From the NCBI GenBank assembly GCA_052246295.1, contig JBQQCO010000004.1: a DNA stretch of 64,000 bases; one strand, 5' to 3'. The notes below the pieces were generated by a model that had not been told where the DNA came from, made no database searches, and saw only the letters and a list, made by a program, of their open reading frames with translations. This document shows positions 7,362-16,632 of this stretch, one piece after another. Made by a program: the position numbers and the translations under genes. Source of the DNA: Piscibacillus sp052246295 (GTDB lineage Bacteria; Bacillota; Bacilli; Bacillales; Alkalibacillaceae). Each line of letters starts with the position of its first letter. Position 1 is the first letter of the stretch.

Positions 7362-8399
7362 ATGAAACTCGGAGCTAGAGCATTTAAAACAGGGCTTGCT
7401 ACTGCCATTGCACTATATGTCGCAAGTGCCTTTGGATTAAAAGCTGGGGTGTTTGCTGCAGCGATTGCAGCTGTCTCCTCCATCCAGCCATCGATTTACC
7501 GATCTGTTCAAACGATTATTGAACAGATTCAAGCTAATATCATTGGTTCAACATTAGCTGTTATTCTAGTATTATCAGTTGGCAATGAACCGTTTGTAAT
7601 TGGGTTCGCTATTATTCTTGTAATCGGTATATGTATGCTTTTCAAAATGAAAGAAGACACAACTTTCATCGCCATTATTGCTGTTATAGCCATTATGGAA
7701 TCAACTAGCACACCATTTTTAGAGCAAGCGGGCGTAAGGTTCTCAGCTATTTTTATTGGAATTATTGCAGCATTCCTTGTAAACATGGCGTTTTTACCAC
7801 CAAAATATGAAACACGCCTGTTCGAACAGATTAATAGCACAACAAATGACATATTGCAGTGGATTCGTGTAACCACTCGTCACATTTCGGACCAACCAGC
7901 TTTAAAACGTGAAATTCAAAGACTACAAGAAGATATTACGAGATTAGATCAAACATATATGTTGTTCTCTGAAGAACGCACATACACACGAAGAAAAGGG
8001 TTTGTTAGAGCAAGGAAACTCGTTCTATTTAGACAATTAATCACGACAACCAAAAAGGCATTTACCGTTTTACAAAACCTGCACAGGATGGATTACGAGA
8101 TTGAACATTTCAATTCAGATATTAATAAAAGAATCATCGATGAAGTTGACAAAACCCTGCACACGCATGAAAAATTAGTGTTAATGTACTTAGGACGTAT
8201 ACGAAAAAAAGAAACTGATCCACTTGAGAAAATATCTGAACCTGATATTCCCGCTCTTGTTGATCAACTTATGGAAACATACGACGATGAAGAAAGTGAC
8301 CGAATGACGTTCTTACCATTGGCTTCAAATTTGTTGGATTACCACAATGAGTTAATTCACTTGAAGAAGCTGTTAGTGAGTTATCAAAATAAAGAGTAA
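7362..8399 (+). CDS. ygaE: aromatic acid exporter family protein YgaE
   Basis: A 345-residue protein of the ArAE/FUSC-like family (DUF939). The first ~150 residues form about five or six membrane helices. The remaining ~190 residues are a charged, helical cytoplasmic domain with coiled-coil character. The related exporters handle aromatic acids, but the substrate here is unknown. Start is the ATG at 7362 after GAAAGAAGG. Gene order (ygaD, ygaE, hemL) matches B. subtilis. Confidence 0.85.
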   Translation: MKLGARAFKTGLATAIALYVASAFGLKAGVFAAAIAAVSSIQPSIYRSVQTIIEQIQANIIGSTLAVILVLSVGNEPFVIGFAIILVIGICMLFKMKEDTTFIAIIAVIAIMESTSTPFLEQAGVRFSAIFIGIIAAFLVNMAFLPPKYETRLFEQINSTTNDILQWIRVTTRHISDQPALKREIQRLQEDITRLDQTYMLFSEERTYTRRKGFVRARKLVLFRQLITTTKKAFTVLQNLHRMDYEIEHFNSDINKRIIDEVDKTLHTHEKLVLMYLGRIRKKETDPLEKISEPDIPALVDQLMETYDDEESDRMTFLPLASNLLDYHNELIHLKKLLVSYQNKE

Positions 8400-8428
8400 A
8401 GGAGCTTGGCGCACCCCAAGCTCCTTTT
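8399..8428 (+). terminator. terminator of ygaE
   Basis: AAGGAGCTTGG and CCAAGCTCCTT form a stem followed by TTT, starting at the ygaE stop codon. Confidence 0.85.
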
Positions 8429-8435
8429 AATTATT

Positions 8436-8521
8436 TGTCTAGTATTGAGAAAAATCTTCTAGTAAAATCTCGATATTGTCTAGTAAAACTTAAATTTTGT
8501 CTAGTAAATTCTCGAAAACGA
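8436..8521. repeat. 21-bp-period repeat island 3
   Basis: The word TnTCTAGTAAAA recurs with its CTAGTA core at 8439, 8459, 8480 and 8501 (spacings 20, 21 and 21). It sits between two convergent terminators, those of ygaE and ygaD. Confidence 0.8.
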
Positions 8522-8551
8522 ATTAATCATCCACAGCCTAACCATTCACAC

Positions 8552-8577
8552 AAAAACCGCTGGATTCCCAGCGGTTC
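8552..8577 (-). terminator. terminator of ygaD
   Basis: AACCGCTGG and CCAGCGGTT form a perfect stem, followed on the minus strand by TTTTTG, just past the ygaD stop. Confidence 0.85.
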
Positions 8578-8580
8578 TTG

Positions 8581-10338
8581 TCATCGTATTTCTTCTGTAT
8601 CTAACTCTTGTACTTGGAAAAGGTCGTAGTAGTAACCTTTGACCTTCATTAATTCTTCATGTGTGCCTTGTTCCATTACCATTCCGTTATTCATTAGAAT
8701 GATACGGTCAGCGTGGGTAATTGTCGATAGTCTGTGTGCGACGATAAAAGTTGTTCGGTTGTGCGCGAGTTTTTCTAATGCTTCTTGAATTAAGTGTTCA
8801 CTTTCTAAATCAAGTGCTGAAGTTGCTTCATCAAAGATCAAGATAGGTGGATTTTTCAGGAACACACGTGCAATCGCGATTCGCTGCTTTTGACCTCCGG
8901 ATAGTTTAACACCTCGTTCTCCGACTTCAGTTTCATAGCCGTTTGGTAATTCCATGATGAAGTCATGTGCATTGGCTGCCTTAGCCGCTTCAACTACTTC
9001 TTCATCAGTGGCATCAGGATTACCTATTTTAATATTCATTGCAACTGACTCACTAAATAGGATGTTATCCTGTAAAACCATTCCGATGTTATTACGTAGG
9101 GAACGTGCTTTAAAGTCTCGTATGTCAGTACCATCAAGCTTAACTCTACCTTTCGTTACATCGTAAAAGCGAGGAATCAAGCTAACAAGTGTCGACTTCC
9201 CTCCCCCACTCATTCCGACAAGGGCAACTGTTTCACCTTTTTTAATACTTAGGTCAATGTCCTTTAAAACCTCTTCTTCCTCATCGTCGTATTTAAACGA
9301 CACGTTCTCGAAGCTGACATCACCATGAACGGACTTTAGGGGTTTCGCACTTGGCTTGTCGGTTATATCATACTCTTCGTCCATGAACTCAAACACACGA
9401 TCCATCGAAGCGTGAGATTGCGTAAGCTGTGTCATGGAGTTAATTAGACGACGTAACGGTTGATAGACACGGTCCATATAACCAATAAACGCAACGAGAG
9501 TTCCTAATGTGACGTTACCACCGATAACAAAGTAACCACCGAGTGCAACCACTAATAATGGTGCTAAGTCGGTAATCGTATGGGTCACAGCATAAGACTT
9601 AGCATTCCAATTAGTAAATTTTAATGCCCGATCAAGATAATGATAATTTCGTTTATCAAATTGTGTTTGCTCATGGTCCTCTAACGCAAAACCACGTGTC
9701 ACAGGTACACCTTGCACGCGTTCATGCAAGTGACCTTGCACCTCAGCTAATGCTTGTGAACGTTTACGCGTCAACTGACGCAACCTAGAGTAAAAGTATT
9801 TAACTGAAAAACCATAGATGGGAAATAATGCTACAGCAACTATTGTTAGCATCGGATCCATGTACCACATAATGCCAACTGCAATAATTATTGTCACCAT
9901 ATCTAACCAAATGTTCATCAGCCCGGTTACGACAAAAGTCTTAGTTTGTTCGACATCATGTATCACCCGGGAAATAATTTCGCCAGATTTCGTCTTTGAA
10001 TAGAACTTTAAGCTCAGTTTTTGTATATGATCAAATAAACGATCACGTATGTCGTATAAGATCTTACTACTCACTTCCTGAGCTAAATATTGACGATAAT
10101 ACTCGATGGGTGGTCTTAGTATTAAGAAAACAAAGAATGCGATCCCCATTACCCATAACAATCTATTTATTTGTTCATCAAAGGTTAAGTCTGTATCTAC
10201 AATGTCGTCAATCACATAACGATACAATAATGGTAGTGAAAGTGGAATTGAGAACTTTAATATACCAATAATAATCGTTAAAACAATTTTCCACTTATAA
10301 GGTTTTACGAATTGTAAATACCGTTTAATGCTGTCCAA
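8581..10338 (-). CDS. ygaD: ABC exporter YgaD, fused permease and ATPase
   Basis: A half-transporter of about 585 residues that would act as a homodimer. Residues 1-310 form a six-helix exporter domain. The C-terminal ATPase shows Walker A GMSGGGKST, signature LSGGQKQR, Walker B ILIFDEATSALD and the H-loop IVAHRLST. MsbA/LmrA-like exporters move lipids or drugs; the cargo here is unknown. A GTG at 10347 overlaps the GAGAGG ribosome site, so the TTG at 10338, six bases beyond, is the likelier start. Synteny with ygaC and ygaE supports the name. Confidence 0.88.
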   Translation of the reverse strand: MDSIKRYLQFVKPYKWKIVLTIIIGILKFSIPLSLPLLYRYVIDDIVDTDLTFDEQINRLLWVMGIAFFVFLILRPPIEYYRQYLAQEVSSKILYDIRDRLFDHIQKLSLKFYSKTKSGEIISRVIHDVEQTKTFVVTGLMNIWLDMVTIIIAVGIMWYMDPMLTIVAVALFPIYGFSVKYFYSRLRQLTRKRSQALAEVQGHLHERVQGVPVTRGFALEDHEQTQFDKRNYHYLDRALKFTNWNAKSYAVTHTITDLAPLLVVALGGYFVIGGNVTLGTLVAFIGYMDRVYQPLRRLINSMTQLTQSHASMDRVFEFMDEEYDITDKPSAKPLKSVHGDVSFENVSFKYDDEEEEVLKDIDLSIKKGETVALVGMSGGGKSTLVSLIPRFYDVTKGRVKLDGTDIRDFKARSLRNNIGMVLQDNILFSESVAMNIKIGNPDATDEEVVEAAKAANAHDFIMELPNGYETEVGERGVKLSGGQKQRIAIARVFLKNPPILIFDEATSALDLESEHLIQEALEKLAHNRTTFIVAHRLSTITHADRIILMNNGMVMEQGTHEELMKVKGYYYDLFQVQELDTEEIR

Positions 10339-10368
10339 AAAATTCACCTCTCATCATACAGAAGAAAA

Positions 10369-10384
10369 CTCGCCACGTGGCGAG
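10369..10384 (-). terminator. palindromic hairpin between ygaC and ygaD
   Basis: CTCGCCACGTGGCGAG is a perfect 16-base palindrome followed on the minus strand by TTTTC. It could terminate or attenuate ygaC transcription before ygaD. Confidence 0.7.
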
Positions 10385-10399
10385 CTTTAACACACAATT

Positions 10400-10927
10400 T
10401 TAATTAGGAAACGTTAGGTAATGCTCGTACCATTTGTCGACAAATTCTGGGGAAAATGGCCCCTTGCGTTGTTGGACCCAACGTTCCAGCGTATGTAATT
10501 GTTTATATAATATTTTTGATAATACATCAGGGTAGTTCATTTGCTTACGATGTTGTTCAAATTCATCTTCATCTAAAATAATGTAACTCATATCTGGGAA
10601 CACTTTGATGTCTAAATCATAATCAATATATTTTAAAGCCTCATCATCAATCACAAATGGCGAACTAATATTACAGTAATAATAGATCCCGTCATTTCTA
10701 ATCATACAAATGACATTGAACCAATAATTACTCGTAAAATATGTAATAGCCGGCTCTCTCGTACGCCAAAAGCGACCATCGCTTTCTTTTACAAGAACTC
10801 GGTCATTTGCTCCAATTAATAAATTTGATTGACTTTTTAGAACCATGGTTTCTTCCCAAATACGATGAATGTTGCCGTCATGTTTGTAACTTTGTATTTC
10901 AATCCTTTCTCCGATTTTTGGGACCAT
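10400..10927 (-). CDS. ygaC: YgaC, DUF402 family nucleoside tri/diphosphate phosphatase
   Basis: A 175-residue member of the DUF402/UPF0374 family, whose characterised relatives hydrolyse nucleoside tri- and diphosphates with divalent metal. Conserved blocks include GERIEIQSYKHDG at the N terminus, TYFTSNYWFNVI in the middle and the acidic YIDYDLDIKVFPD segment. The ATG at 10927 follows TTAGGAGT at seven bases, and the upstream extension is discarded. Length equals that of B. subtilis YgaC within a residue. It lies between sspE and ygaD as expected. Confidence 0.88.
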   Translation of the reverse strand: MVPKIGERIEIQSYKHDGNIHRIWEETMVLKSQSNLLIGANDRVLVKESDGRFWRTREPAITYFTSNYWFNVICMIRNDGIYYYCNISSPFVIDDEALKYIDYDLDIKVFPDMSYIILDEDEFEQHRKQMNYPDVLSKILYKQLHTLERWVQQRKGPFSPEFVDKWYEHYLTFPN

Positions 10928-11021
10928 TATGAATACTCCTAACCACTTCTTTAGTAAATGTAATTGTAACATAACAGGATTGTAAGTTTCTATGAATAAG
11001 CTAATACAGCCTTCTTTCTCT

Positions 11022-11055
11022 ATTAAAGAAGCACCCCTTAATAGGAGTGCTTCAG
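11022..11055 (-). terminator. terminator of sspE
   Basis: On the minus strand GAAGCACTCC and GGGGTGCTTC pair, followed by TTTAAT, just after the sspE stop. Confidence 0.8.
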
Positions 11056-11071
11056 ATGTTAATGCTTAACG

Positions 11072-11281
11072 TTATTGGTTTTGCTGGTTTTGTTGATTCT
11101 GTTGATTCTTCTTTTGTTGAGACTGTTGATTACGGCGTTTTACTTCCTGAGCGTTAGTCTCAGAAGCAAACTCAGTACCATACTGACCTTGTTCAGCTGC
11201 TTGGTTTTGCTGTTTTACTTTTTCAACGTTAGAACCTGCTGCTGATGCATTTGGCTGTTGTTGGTTTTTCTTTTTAGCCAT
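11072..11281 (-). CDS. sspE: gamma-type small acid-soluble spore protein
   Basis: A 69-residue, Gln- and Asn-rich protein that serves as an amino-acid reserve in the spore core and is degraded at germination. The diagnostic GPR protease site TEFASE is present once, with the usual flanks (GQYG before, TNAQEVK after). B. subtilis SspE has two such repeats, so this is a shorter version. The chosen ATG at 11281 follows GGAGGTGAT. Its presence shows the organism forms endospores. The gene is 44 bases past mutY, so a forespore promoter would overlap the mutY end. Confidence 0.93.
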   Translation of the reverse strand: MAKKKNQQQPNASAAGSNVEKVKQQNQAAEQGQYGTEFASETNAQEVKRRNQQSQQKKNQQNQQNQQNQ

Positions 11282-11325
11282 CAATATCACCTCCGCACTG
11301 ATTAATGTAACCAATACGGAATTTT

Positions 11326-12408
11326 TTATCCTAAATTGGATCGAAAAATATTGTCCATCATTTTGTACTGTACATTTGGAAAAGGAAAATCTTTTAACTC
11401 TTCAGCTGTAACAAATTGTCCACTCTTTATTTCTCCACTTTTAATATGTGCGAACACTATTTCAATTTCCCAGATGACATGTGAAAAAACGTGTTTGACT
11501 GTTTCACCTTTTGAATTCACCTTAATTTCAGCACCATTATATTCTTTGAACCATTCCTCAATAGATGGTTCTTCTTTCGGCATTAAAGGAAATTCCCACA
11601 AATTCGCAAGCAACCCTTCTTCTGGTCGCTTTTGAATTAAAAATTCCCCTTGATTATTTTGTATCACTAGCCCGTAAAATTCTGTCGTCGTTTGTTTCTT
11701 TTTCTTTGATTTAATAGGTAAATCTGTTTGGTTTCCATATTCATAAGCAAGACAATGTTCCCTAACCGGACATTCACCACATTTCGGTTTTTGAGGTGTA
11801 CAAATTAGAGCACCTAACTCCATTAATCCTTGGTTAAACGATGATGGATCATCGTGTGAGATGACTTCTCTTACAACATCATCAAAAATTTTCTTTGTCT
11901 TAGGTTTAGCGATATCTTCTTCTATATGTAACACTCTAGACATGACCCGCATAACATTCCCGTCTACGGCTGGTTCTGGTGTGTCAAAAGCAATACTTAA
12001 AATAGCACCTAAAGTATATGGCCCAATACCTTTTAGCTTCTTTAGTTCATTTCGCTCACTTGGAACTTGCCCACCATATTCAGCTACAACTTCCTTAACA
12101 GCAGTATGAAGATTTCTAGCACGGGAATAATAACCTAAACCTTCCCATGACTTTAAAACCTCTTGTTCATCAGCATTTGCCAAGTCATAAACGGTCGGAA
12201 ATCGTTCCATAAAACGGTTGAAATAGGGAATCACCGTATCTACTTGAGTTTGTTGTAGCATGATTTCAGATACCCAAACTCGATAAGGATCTTGATTGAC
12301 ACGCCATGGTAAATCTCTTTTGATTTTTGAATACCATGTAATTAGGTCAGCCTGAAACGAATGAACATCGAATAAAACGGGTATAGAAAAAGTAGTTGTA
12401 TTTTTCAC
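11326..12408 (-). CDS. mutY: A/G-specific adenine DNA glycosylase MutY
   Basis: A 360-residue base-excision repair enzyme that removes adenine opposite 8-oxoguanine. The catalytic Glu48 lies in SEIMLQQTQ. The helix-hairpin-helix LKGIGPYT precedes the catalytic Asp in PAVDGNV. A 4Fe-4S loop with Cys spacing 6-2-5 ends at EHC near residue 225. A C-terminal NUDIX-like domain for 8-oxoG recognition covers about residues 240-355. The start is a GTG at 12408. Position next to yfhP and sspE matches B. subtilis yfhQ. Confidence 0.94.
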   Translation of the reverse strand: MKNTTTFSIPVLFDVHSFQADLITWYSKIKRDLPWRVNQDPYRVWVSEIMLQQTQVDTVIPYFNRFMERFPTVYDLANADEQEVLKSWEGLGYYSRARNLHTAVKEVVAEYGGQVPSERNELKKLKGIGPYTLGAILSIAFDTPEPAVDGNVMRVMSRVLHIEEDIAKPKTKKIFDDVVREVISHDDPSSFNQGLMELGALICTPQKPKCGECPVREHCLAYEYGNQTDLPIKSKKKKQTTTEFYGLVIQNNQGEFLIQKRPEEGLLANLWEFPLMPKEEPSIEEWFKEYNGAEIKVNSKGETVKHVFSHVIWEIEIVFAHIKSGEIKSGQFVTAEELKDFPFPNVQYKMMDNIFRSNLG

Positions 12409-12451
12409 CTAAACACCTACTCTCAATAGATTATAAAAGGAGGAGCATATC

Positions 12452-13429
12452 TTGGATACTGCAACCCATATTACGATGGGCGTGGCAGTGGGTGGACTCG
12501 CCACCATTGACCCTGCTGTACAACAAGACCCTCAATTATTTCAAGCTGTCTTAATCGGGGCCATTGTTGGGTCTCATGCTCCGGATTTCGATACAATATT
12601 TAAAATTAAAGATAACGCAACTTATATTAGACACCACAGAGGGGCATCTCATTCTCCAATTGCTGTTTTACTTTGGAGTTTTTTAGTTTCTGGTGCAATG
12701 TTTCTGTTTTATCCTGAAGTGAGTTACTTACATTTATGGTTATGGGTTCTGTTCTCCGTATTTTTACATGTCTTTGTTGATATATTTAACGCTTACGGAA
12801 CACAAGCCTTAAAACCATTCGTCAATAAATGGATTGCTGTTGGGTTCATCAATACGTTCGATCCGCTAATTTTTATATTATATATAGCAGGTATTCTAGC
12901 TTGGTTACTTGGCGCAGACCCACGTTACACATTCGGCATCGTATTCTTTGTCGTTTTCTTATATTATATAAAACGTTACATGGACAAACGAGAAATCGTT
13001 AAATTAATGCAAGACTATTTTGATGATGTTGAAAATGTTATCACTCAGCCAACGATACGTCATAACATTTGGCGAGTTGCCATTGTAACAAAAGACAAAT
13101 TCTATGTTGCAAGGTCTGAAAATGGCCATGTAGAAATTAAAGACCAGTTTGACCGAAAACCTTTACCGGACACCACCGAAATGAATGCGGCCTTACAGGA
13201 TAAAAACGTTAAAGCATTTATTAATTTTTCACCCGTCTATAGATATGAAATCGACCGGTTCGATGATTATACAGAAATCCGGTTTATCGACCTTCGTTAT
13301 CGTGCTAAAGACCGTTACCCATTTGTCGCAGTCGTGACATTGGATAAATTTTACAACATCATCACCTCTTATACAGGTTGGGTTTATTCAGAAGACAAAT
13401 TACAAAAAAAATTAGAGCCTTTAACCTAG
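12452..13429 (+). CDS. yfhP: YfhP, membrane-bound metal-dependent hydrolase family
   Basis: A 325-residue protein of the YdjM/DUF457 family. The N-terminal ~190 residues hold four or five membrane helices interspersed with conserved His and Asp residues (THITMG, SHAPDFD, RHHRGASHS, HVFVDIFNAYG), which could bind a metal. The C-terminal ~130 residues are soluble. The start is TTG at 12452 after AGGAGGAG. Role is unknown; in B. subtilis it neighbours mutY, as here. Confidence 0.82.
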   Translation: MDTATHITMGVAVGGLATIDPAVQQDPQLFQAVLIGAIVGSHAPDFDTIFKIKDNATYIRHHRGASHSPIAVLLWSFLVSGAMFLFYPEVSYLHLWLWVLFSVFLHVFVDIFNAYGTQALKPFVNKWIAVGFINTFDPLIFILYIAGILAWLLGADPRYTFGIVFFVVFLYYIKRYMDKREIVKLMQDYFDDVENVITQPTIRHNIWRVAIVTKDKFYVARSENGHVEIKDQFDRKPLPDTTEMNAALQDKNVKAFINFSPVYRYEIDRFDDYTEIRFIDLRYRAKDRYPFVAVVTLDKFYNIITSYTGWVYSEDKLQKKLEPLT

Positions 13430-13438
13430 AAGGCTCTT
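13412..13438. terminator. bidirectional terminator between yfhP and yfhH
   Basis: AGAGCCT and AGGCTCT flank the yfhP stop codon, with an A-rich run on one side and TTATTT on the other. The convergent genes are only seven bases apart, so they share it. Confidence 0.6.
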
Positions 13439-13769
13439 ATTTCACTTGATTCGTCAGTAGCGCAATTGGCAGGGCTTCTTCTTCATTAAGAACCTGGCCT
13501 TGTTGTGACTTACGGGTACCCCATGCAAAGACGCCGTTCATATAATCAATATGAAACTGCTCGCCGGGTGCACCATCTATATCGTAAACTTGACCCCTTC
13601 TAAAATCTCTTGGATTCATTGTATAAGATTTAGCCATAACAATTTTTCTCTGGTGGACAGCGTACTCATTTACCATGCCCATTTGCTCAGCTTTACGAGC
13701 TTTCTCAGTCAATTCTGCGATCTCTTTACGTAATTCTTCTACTGTATAGTCACTATAACGACGTTGCAT
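13437..13769 (-). CDS. yfhH: YfhH family protein (DUF1811)
   Basis: A 110-residue soluble protein of the YfhH family, found in Bacilli and of unknown function. The N-terminal half is a helical hairpin (YTVEELRKEIAELTEKARKAEQ) and the C-terminal half a small beta domain (GQVYDIDGAPGEQFHIDYMNG). The ATG at 13769 follows AAAGGGGTCAC; longer upstream reading is discarded. It lies between recX and yfhP as in B. subtilis, though here an SDR gene is inserted. Confidence 0.85.
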   Translation of the reverse strand: MQRRYSDYTVEELRKEIAELTEKARKAEQMGMVNEYAVHQRKIVMAKSYTMNPRDFRRGQVYDIDGAPGEQFHIDYMNGVFAWGTRKSQQGQVLNEEEALPIALLTNQVK

Positions 13770-13874
13770 AATGTGACCCCTTTCTATACTTATGACTTTC
13801 ATAAGTATATCAAAGTCATTTACAATAGAAAACGCACTCGCATCAACTAGACTAAACATTATGGAGGTAAATTT

Positions 13875-14534
13875 ATGAAACATGTCTTAATCACCGGAGC
13901 TGGGACTGGTCTGGGTCAGTCACTAGCCAAACAATATGCAAATAACGGTCACCACATTCTATTAGTCGGCCGCAGACAGGAAAAGTTAGATGACACAAAA
14001 GCATTAATAGAACAGGCTGGTGGCTCTGCCGAAACGCACACATGTGATGTTACCAAGTGGGATGAACTTGAATCATTAGCTAAGCAAATTCAACAAGTTG
14101 ATGTGTTAATTAATAACGCTGGAATCGGCTTCTTCGGAGCATTCGAAGATTTAGAGAAAGACCAAATCGATACAATGTTGAATGTAAATGCGGCTGGACT
14201 CATCTATACTACCAAACACTTTATGCCCCATATTCTTATCAGTAAAGGACGGATTCTAAATATTATTTCAACTGCTGGTTTACGTGGAAAGGTCCATGAA
14301 GCTGGTTACTGTGCTAGCAAATTTGCTCAGCGCGGATTTACCGAAAGCCTTCAGAAAGAATTTGAAGACAAAGGTATTAGCGTGACTGGAGTTTATATGG
14401 GTGGAATGAACACACCATTCTGGGATGAGAGTGATTATGTATCAGATCCTTCAATTTTACCGTCACCTGATCAAATTGCAGAACAGATCGTTGAGCAAGA
14501 TGACGGAAGAAATGAAATTGTGATTGAAAAATAA
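13875..14534 (+). CDS. short-chain dehydrogenase/reductase
   Basis: A 219-residue classical SDR enzyme using NAD(P)H. The cofactor motif ITGAGTGLGQS begins at residue 6, NNAG near residue 81, and the catalytic Ser (ISTAG) and Tyr-x3-Lys (YCASK) follow in family order. An RRQ after the second beta strand favours NADP. Substrate cannot be predicted. GGAGG precedes the ATG at eight bases. It is divergent from yfhH and is a local insertion relative to B. subtilis. Confidence 0.88.
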   Translation: MKHVLITGAGTGLGQSLAKQYANNGHHILLVGRRQEKLDDTKALIEQAGGSAETHTCDVTKWDELESLAKQIQQVDVLINNAGIGFFGAFEDLEKDQIDTMLNVNAAGLIYTTKHFMPHILISKGRILNIISTAGLRGKVHEAGYCASKFAQRGFTESLQKEFEDKGISVTGVYMGGMNTPFWDESDYVSDPSILPSPDQIAEQIVEQDDGRNEIVIEK

Positions 14535-14762
14535 TCTTGCTAAGACAAAAGGAAAATAGTTTATATAGAAAAAATTTAGCGTAGTCAAAATGCGTAGACT
14601 CCTGCAGGAACAGCACGAGCTGAAAATCACCCCAAACGATCAAAAGAGAGTTTGGGGAAGTTGAAGCCGTGCCTGCGGAAAGCGAAGCATTTTGACGAAG
14701 AAAAAACGATGCCGAATGTTAGATGTAATTAAACACCTAATATTTGGCTTTTTCTAGTTTGA
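14535..14762. repeat. dispersed structured repeat, copy B (simple form)
   Basis: The core runs from GCGTAGTCAAAATGC (14579) to GCATTTTGACG (14688), a near-perfect terminal inverted repeat. Inside are CCCCAAAC/GTTTGGGG and GCACG/CGTGC arms. The 3' flank ends in a CCGAATGTTAG hairpin with a T run that could terminate transcription. Relative to copies C and D it lacks two internal insertions. It fills the gap between the SDR gene and recX. Confidence 0.8.
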
Positions 14763-14788
14763 GAAATATATAATATTGACCCTATTCT

Positions 14789-15607
14789 CTACCCTTCTTC
14801 CTCTTTTTCTTCTAAAAATTGATTAATTAAATCCATCGAAAAACCTTTTTGGTATAATGAACCCATAACTTTTTGTTTTAATTGAAAACCTTCATGTTTA
14901 CGTGCATGCTTTGACCAAATTTTTTCGCCTTGATAGCGTAAGGCATCCATTTCTTCATCATCATCGACTGATAAATCAACTTCTTGAGACGCTATTTCAA
15001 TCGCACCTTGTGTAAATCCTTTTTGCATAAGTGATTGTTTAAGTTGCATGAGTTGTTGTTGAAAAGATTTCTTTCGTGAAGTAGAGCTTAACTTTTTCTC
15101 TAATGCTTTAACGATCTTTTCTACTTCCTTTTCGACCGTATACTCAGCCATTGCTTCTTCGATATAAACTTCAGGTATTTTCTTAAGAATTAATTCTTGC
15201 TTTATTTTGTTTGGACCTTTGCTAGAGGTATTCATCTTTGTGCGTACGTATGCCTGACTAAACTGAAGGTCGTCGACTAATTTTTCTTCTTCAAGTTTAT
15301 GTATAACTGTTTCAATCGCTTCAGGTGTTGCTTCTTTCCCTTTTAAATAGTCTGCAATTTCAGATTTAGCACGCATACGATAGCTTAAATAATTAATGGT
15401 AAGGGTATAGTATTGGTAAATAGCATCTTGCTTTTGTATTTCAGTCACTTCTTCTTCGGTTAATTCTAAACCTTTCCTTAGATGATGCCGAATAAGGAGG
15501 TCTTCGTGAACACCAAAGGCAAATACATCGTGACCATTCTTATCTATAAAAATGTTATAACGCTGCTTGTTTTTCTTCTGAGTCGAGACTTTACTAATCT
15601 TCATCAT
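14789..15607 (-). CDS. recX: recombination regulator RecX
   Basis: A 272-residue RecX homologue, a modulator of RecA filaments. The long Bacillus form is recognised by three-helix tandem repeats: RAKSEIADYLKGK near residue 80, then SQAYVRTKMNTSSKGPNKIKQ and the C-terminal repeats with GFTQGAIEIA and GFSMDLI. Either of two adjacent ATGs could start translation; AGGAG lies upstream of both. It is divergent from yfhF, as in B. subtilis (yfhG). Confidence 0.9.
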   Translation of the reverse strand: MMKISKVSTQKKNKQRYNIFIDKNGHDVFAFGVHEDLLIRHHLRKGLELTEEEVTEIQKQDAIYQYYTLTINYLSYRMRAKSEIADYLKGKEATPEAIETVIHKLEEEKLVDDLQFSQAYVRTKMNTSSKGPNKIKQELILKKIPEVYIEEAMAEYTVEKEVEKIVKALEKKLSSTSRKKSFQQQLMQLKQSLMQKGFTQGAIEIASQEVDLSVDDDEEMDALRYQGEKIWSKHARKHEGFQLKQKVMGSLYQKGFSMDLINQFLEEKEEEG

Positions 15608-15673
15608 TAAAACTCCTATTTCAGTGAATATGTATTGTTTTTATTATAGTATAGATATAAGGGGGACTGCTAC

Positions 15674-16579
15674 TTGAGAATTTTAATTGCAGGTGGAACT
15701 GGATTTATTGGAAGTCGGTTAACGGATTTTTTTCAAAAACAAGGTCATGAAATTTACATTCTAACTCGAGATCCACAAAAACATGACTACAAAGAACGGG
15801 TCTCGTATATAGAATGGCTTAATCCTCATAGTCAACCTGAGACTGAATTAGAGAATATTGATGTGTGTATTAATTTAGCTGGAACGTCACTAAATAGTGG
15901 CCGTTGGACCGATGCTAAAAAACAGCAGATCCTTGAAAGTCGTATGATTACCACCCGAGAATTCATACGTATTATGAATGCCTTACCTGAGACACCTAAA
16001 GTCCACATCAACGCTTCTGCTATAGGGTATTACGGAACATCACAGGATGCAACGTTTACTGAAGAGACAATGATCTCTGGTCATGACTTTCTTGCAGAAG
16101 TATGTTCAGTTTGGGAACAAGAAGCACAGGAAGCTGAATCCATCGGTGTTCGAACAGTCTTCACTCGCTTTGGTATTATTCTCGATAAACATGAAGGCGC
16201 CCTTCCGCAAATTGCTTTACCATACAAATTAATGGCTGGTGGACCATTAGGCAATGGTGAACAATGGATGTCGTGGATTCACATTGATGACGTAATCGGC
16301 GCGATTGACCACATCATTCACCATGAAGACATCAGTGGACCTGTAAATCTAACAGCTCCTACACCCCAACGGAATAAAGATTTTGGTAAAACATTAAGCC
16401 AAGTCTTAGTAAAACCTCATTGGCTAAAAGCACCTTCGTTCGCGTTAAGAACCATTTTAGGTGAAATGAGTATATTAGTTCTGAAAGGTCAGTACGTCTA
16501 TCCTCAAAAATTAGAGTCAACTGGATACCAATTTAAGTATCCAACATTACATGAAGCCTTAGAAAAAATTTACACATAA
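15674..16579 (+). CDS. yfhF: YfhF, NAD-dependent epimerase/dehydratase-like (SDR39U1 type)
   Basis: A 301-residue extended SDR of the TIGR01777/SDR39U1 family. The N-terminal nucleotide motif GGTGFIGSRL is intact, the catalytic Tyr lies in SAIGYYG, and a C-terminal DUF1731-like segment (LKAPSFALRTILGEM to the end) is present. Function is unknown in bacteria. The start is TTG at 15674 after GGGGGAC. It is followed closely by the structured leader of the GNAT gene. Confidence 0.88.
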   Translation: MRILIAGGTGFIGSRLTDFFQKQGHEIYILTRDPQKHDYKERVSYIEWLNPHSQPETELENIDVCINLAGTSLNSGRWTDAKKQQILESRMITTREFIRIMNALPETPKVHINASAIGYYGTSQDATFTEETMISGHDFLAEVCSVWEQEAQEAESIGVRTVFTRFGIILDKHEGALPQIALPYKLMAGGPLGNGEQWMSWIHIDDVIGAIDHIIHHEDISGPVNLTAPTPQRNKDFGKTLSQVLVKPHWLKAPSFALRTILGEMSILVLKGQYVYPQKLESTGYQFKYPTLHEALEKIYT

Positions 16580-16596
16580 AATTATGCAAAAAACTA

Positions 16597-16625
16597 TTTC
16601 CAAATCAAATAAAATGTTGTATGAT
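16597..16625 (+). promoter_or_regulatory. promoter of the GNAT leader RNA
   Basis: TTTCCA (16597-16602), 17 bases, then TATGAT (16620-16625). Transcription would start near 16632, the first bases of the tRNA-like domain. Confidence 0.55.
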
Positions 16626-16632
16626 TTGGATA

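Noticed and set aside
8435..8629. A 64-codon plus-strand frame after ygaE
   Set aside because: It runs through repeat island 3, a terminator and the end of ygaD; no start signal.
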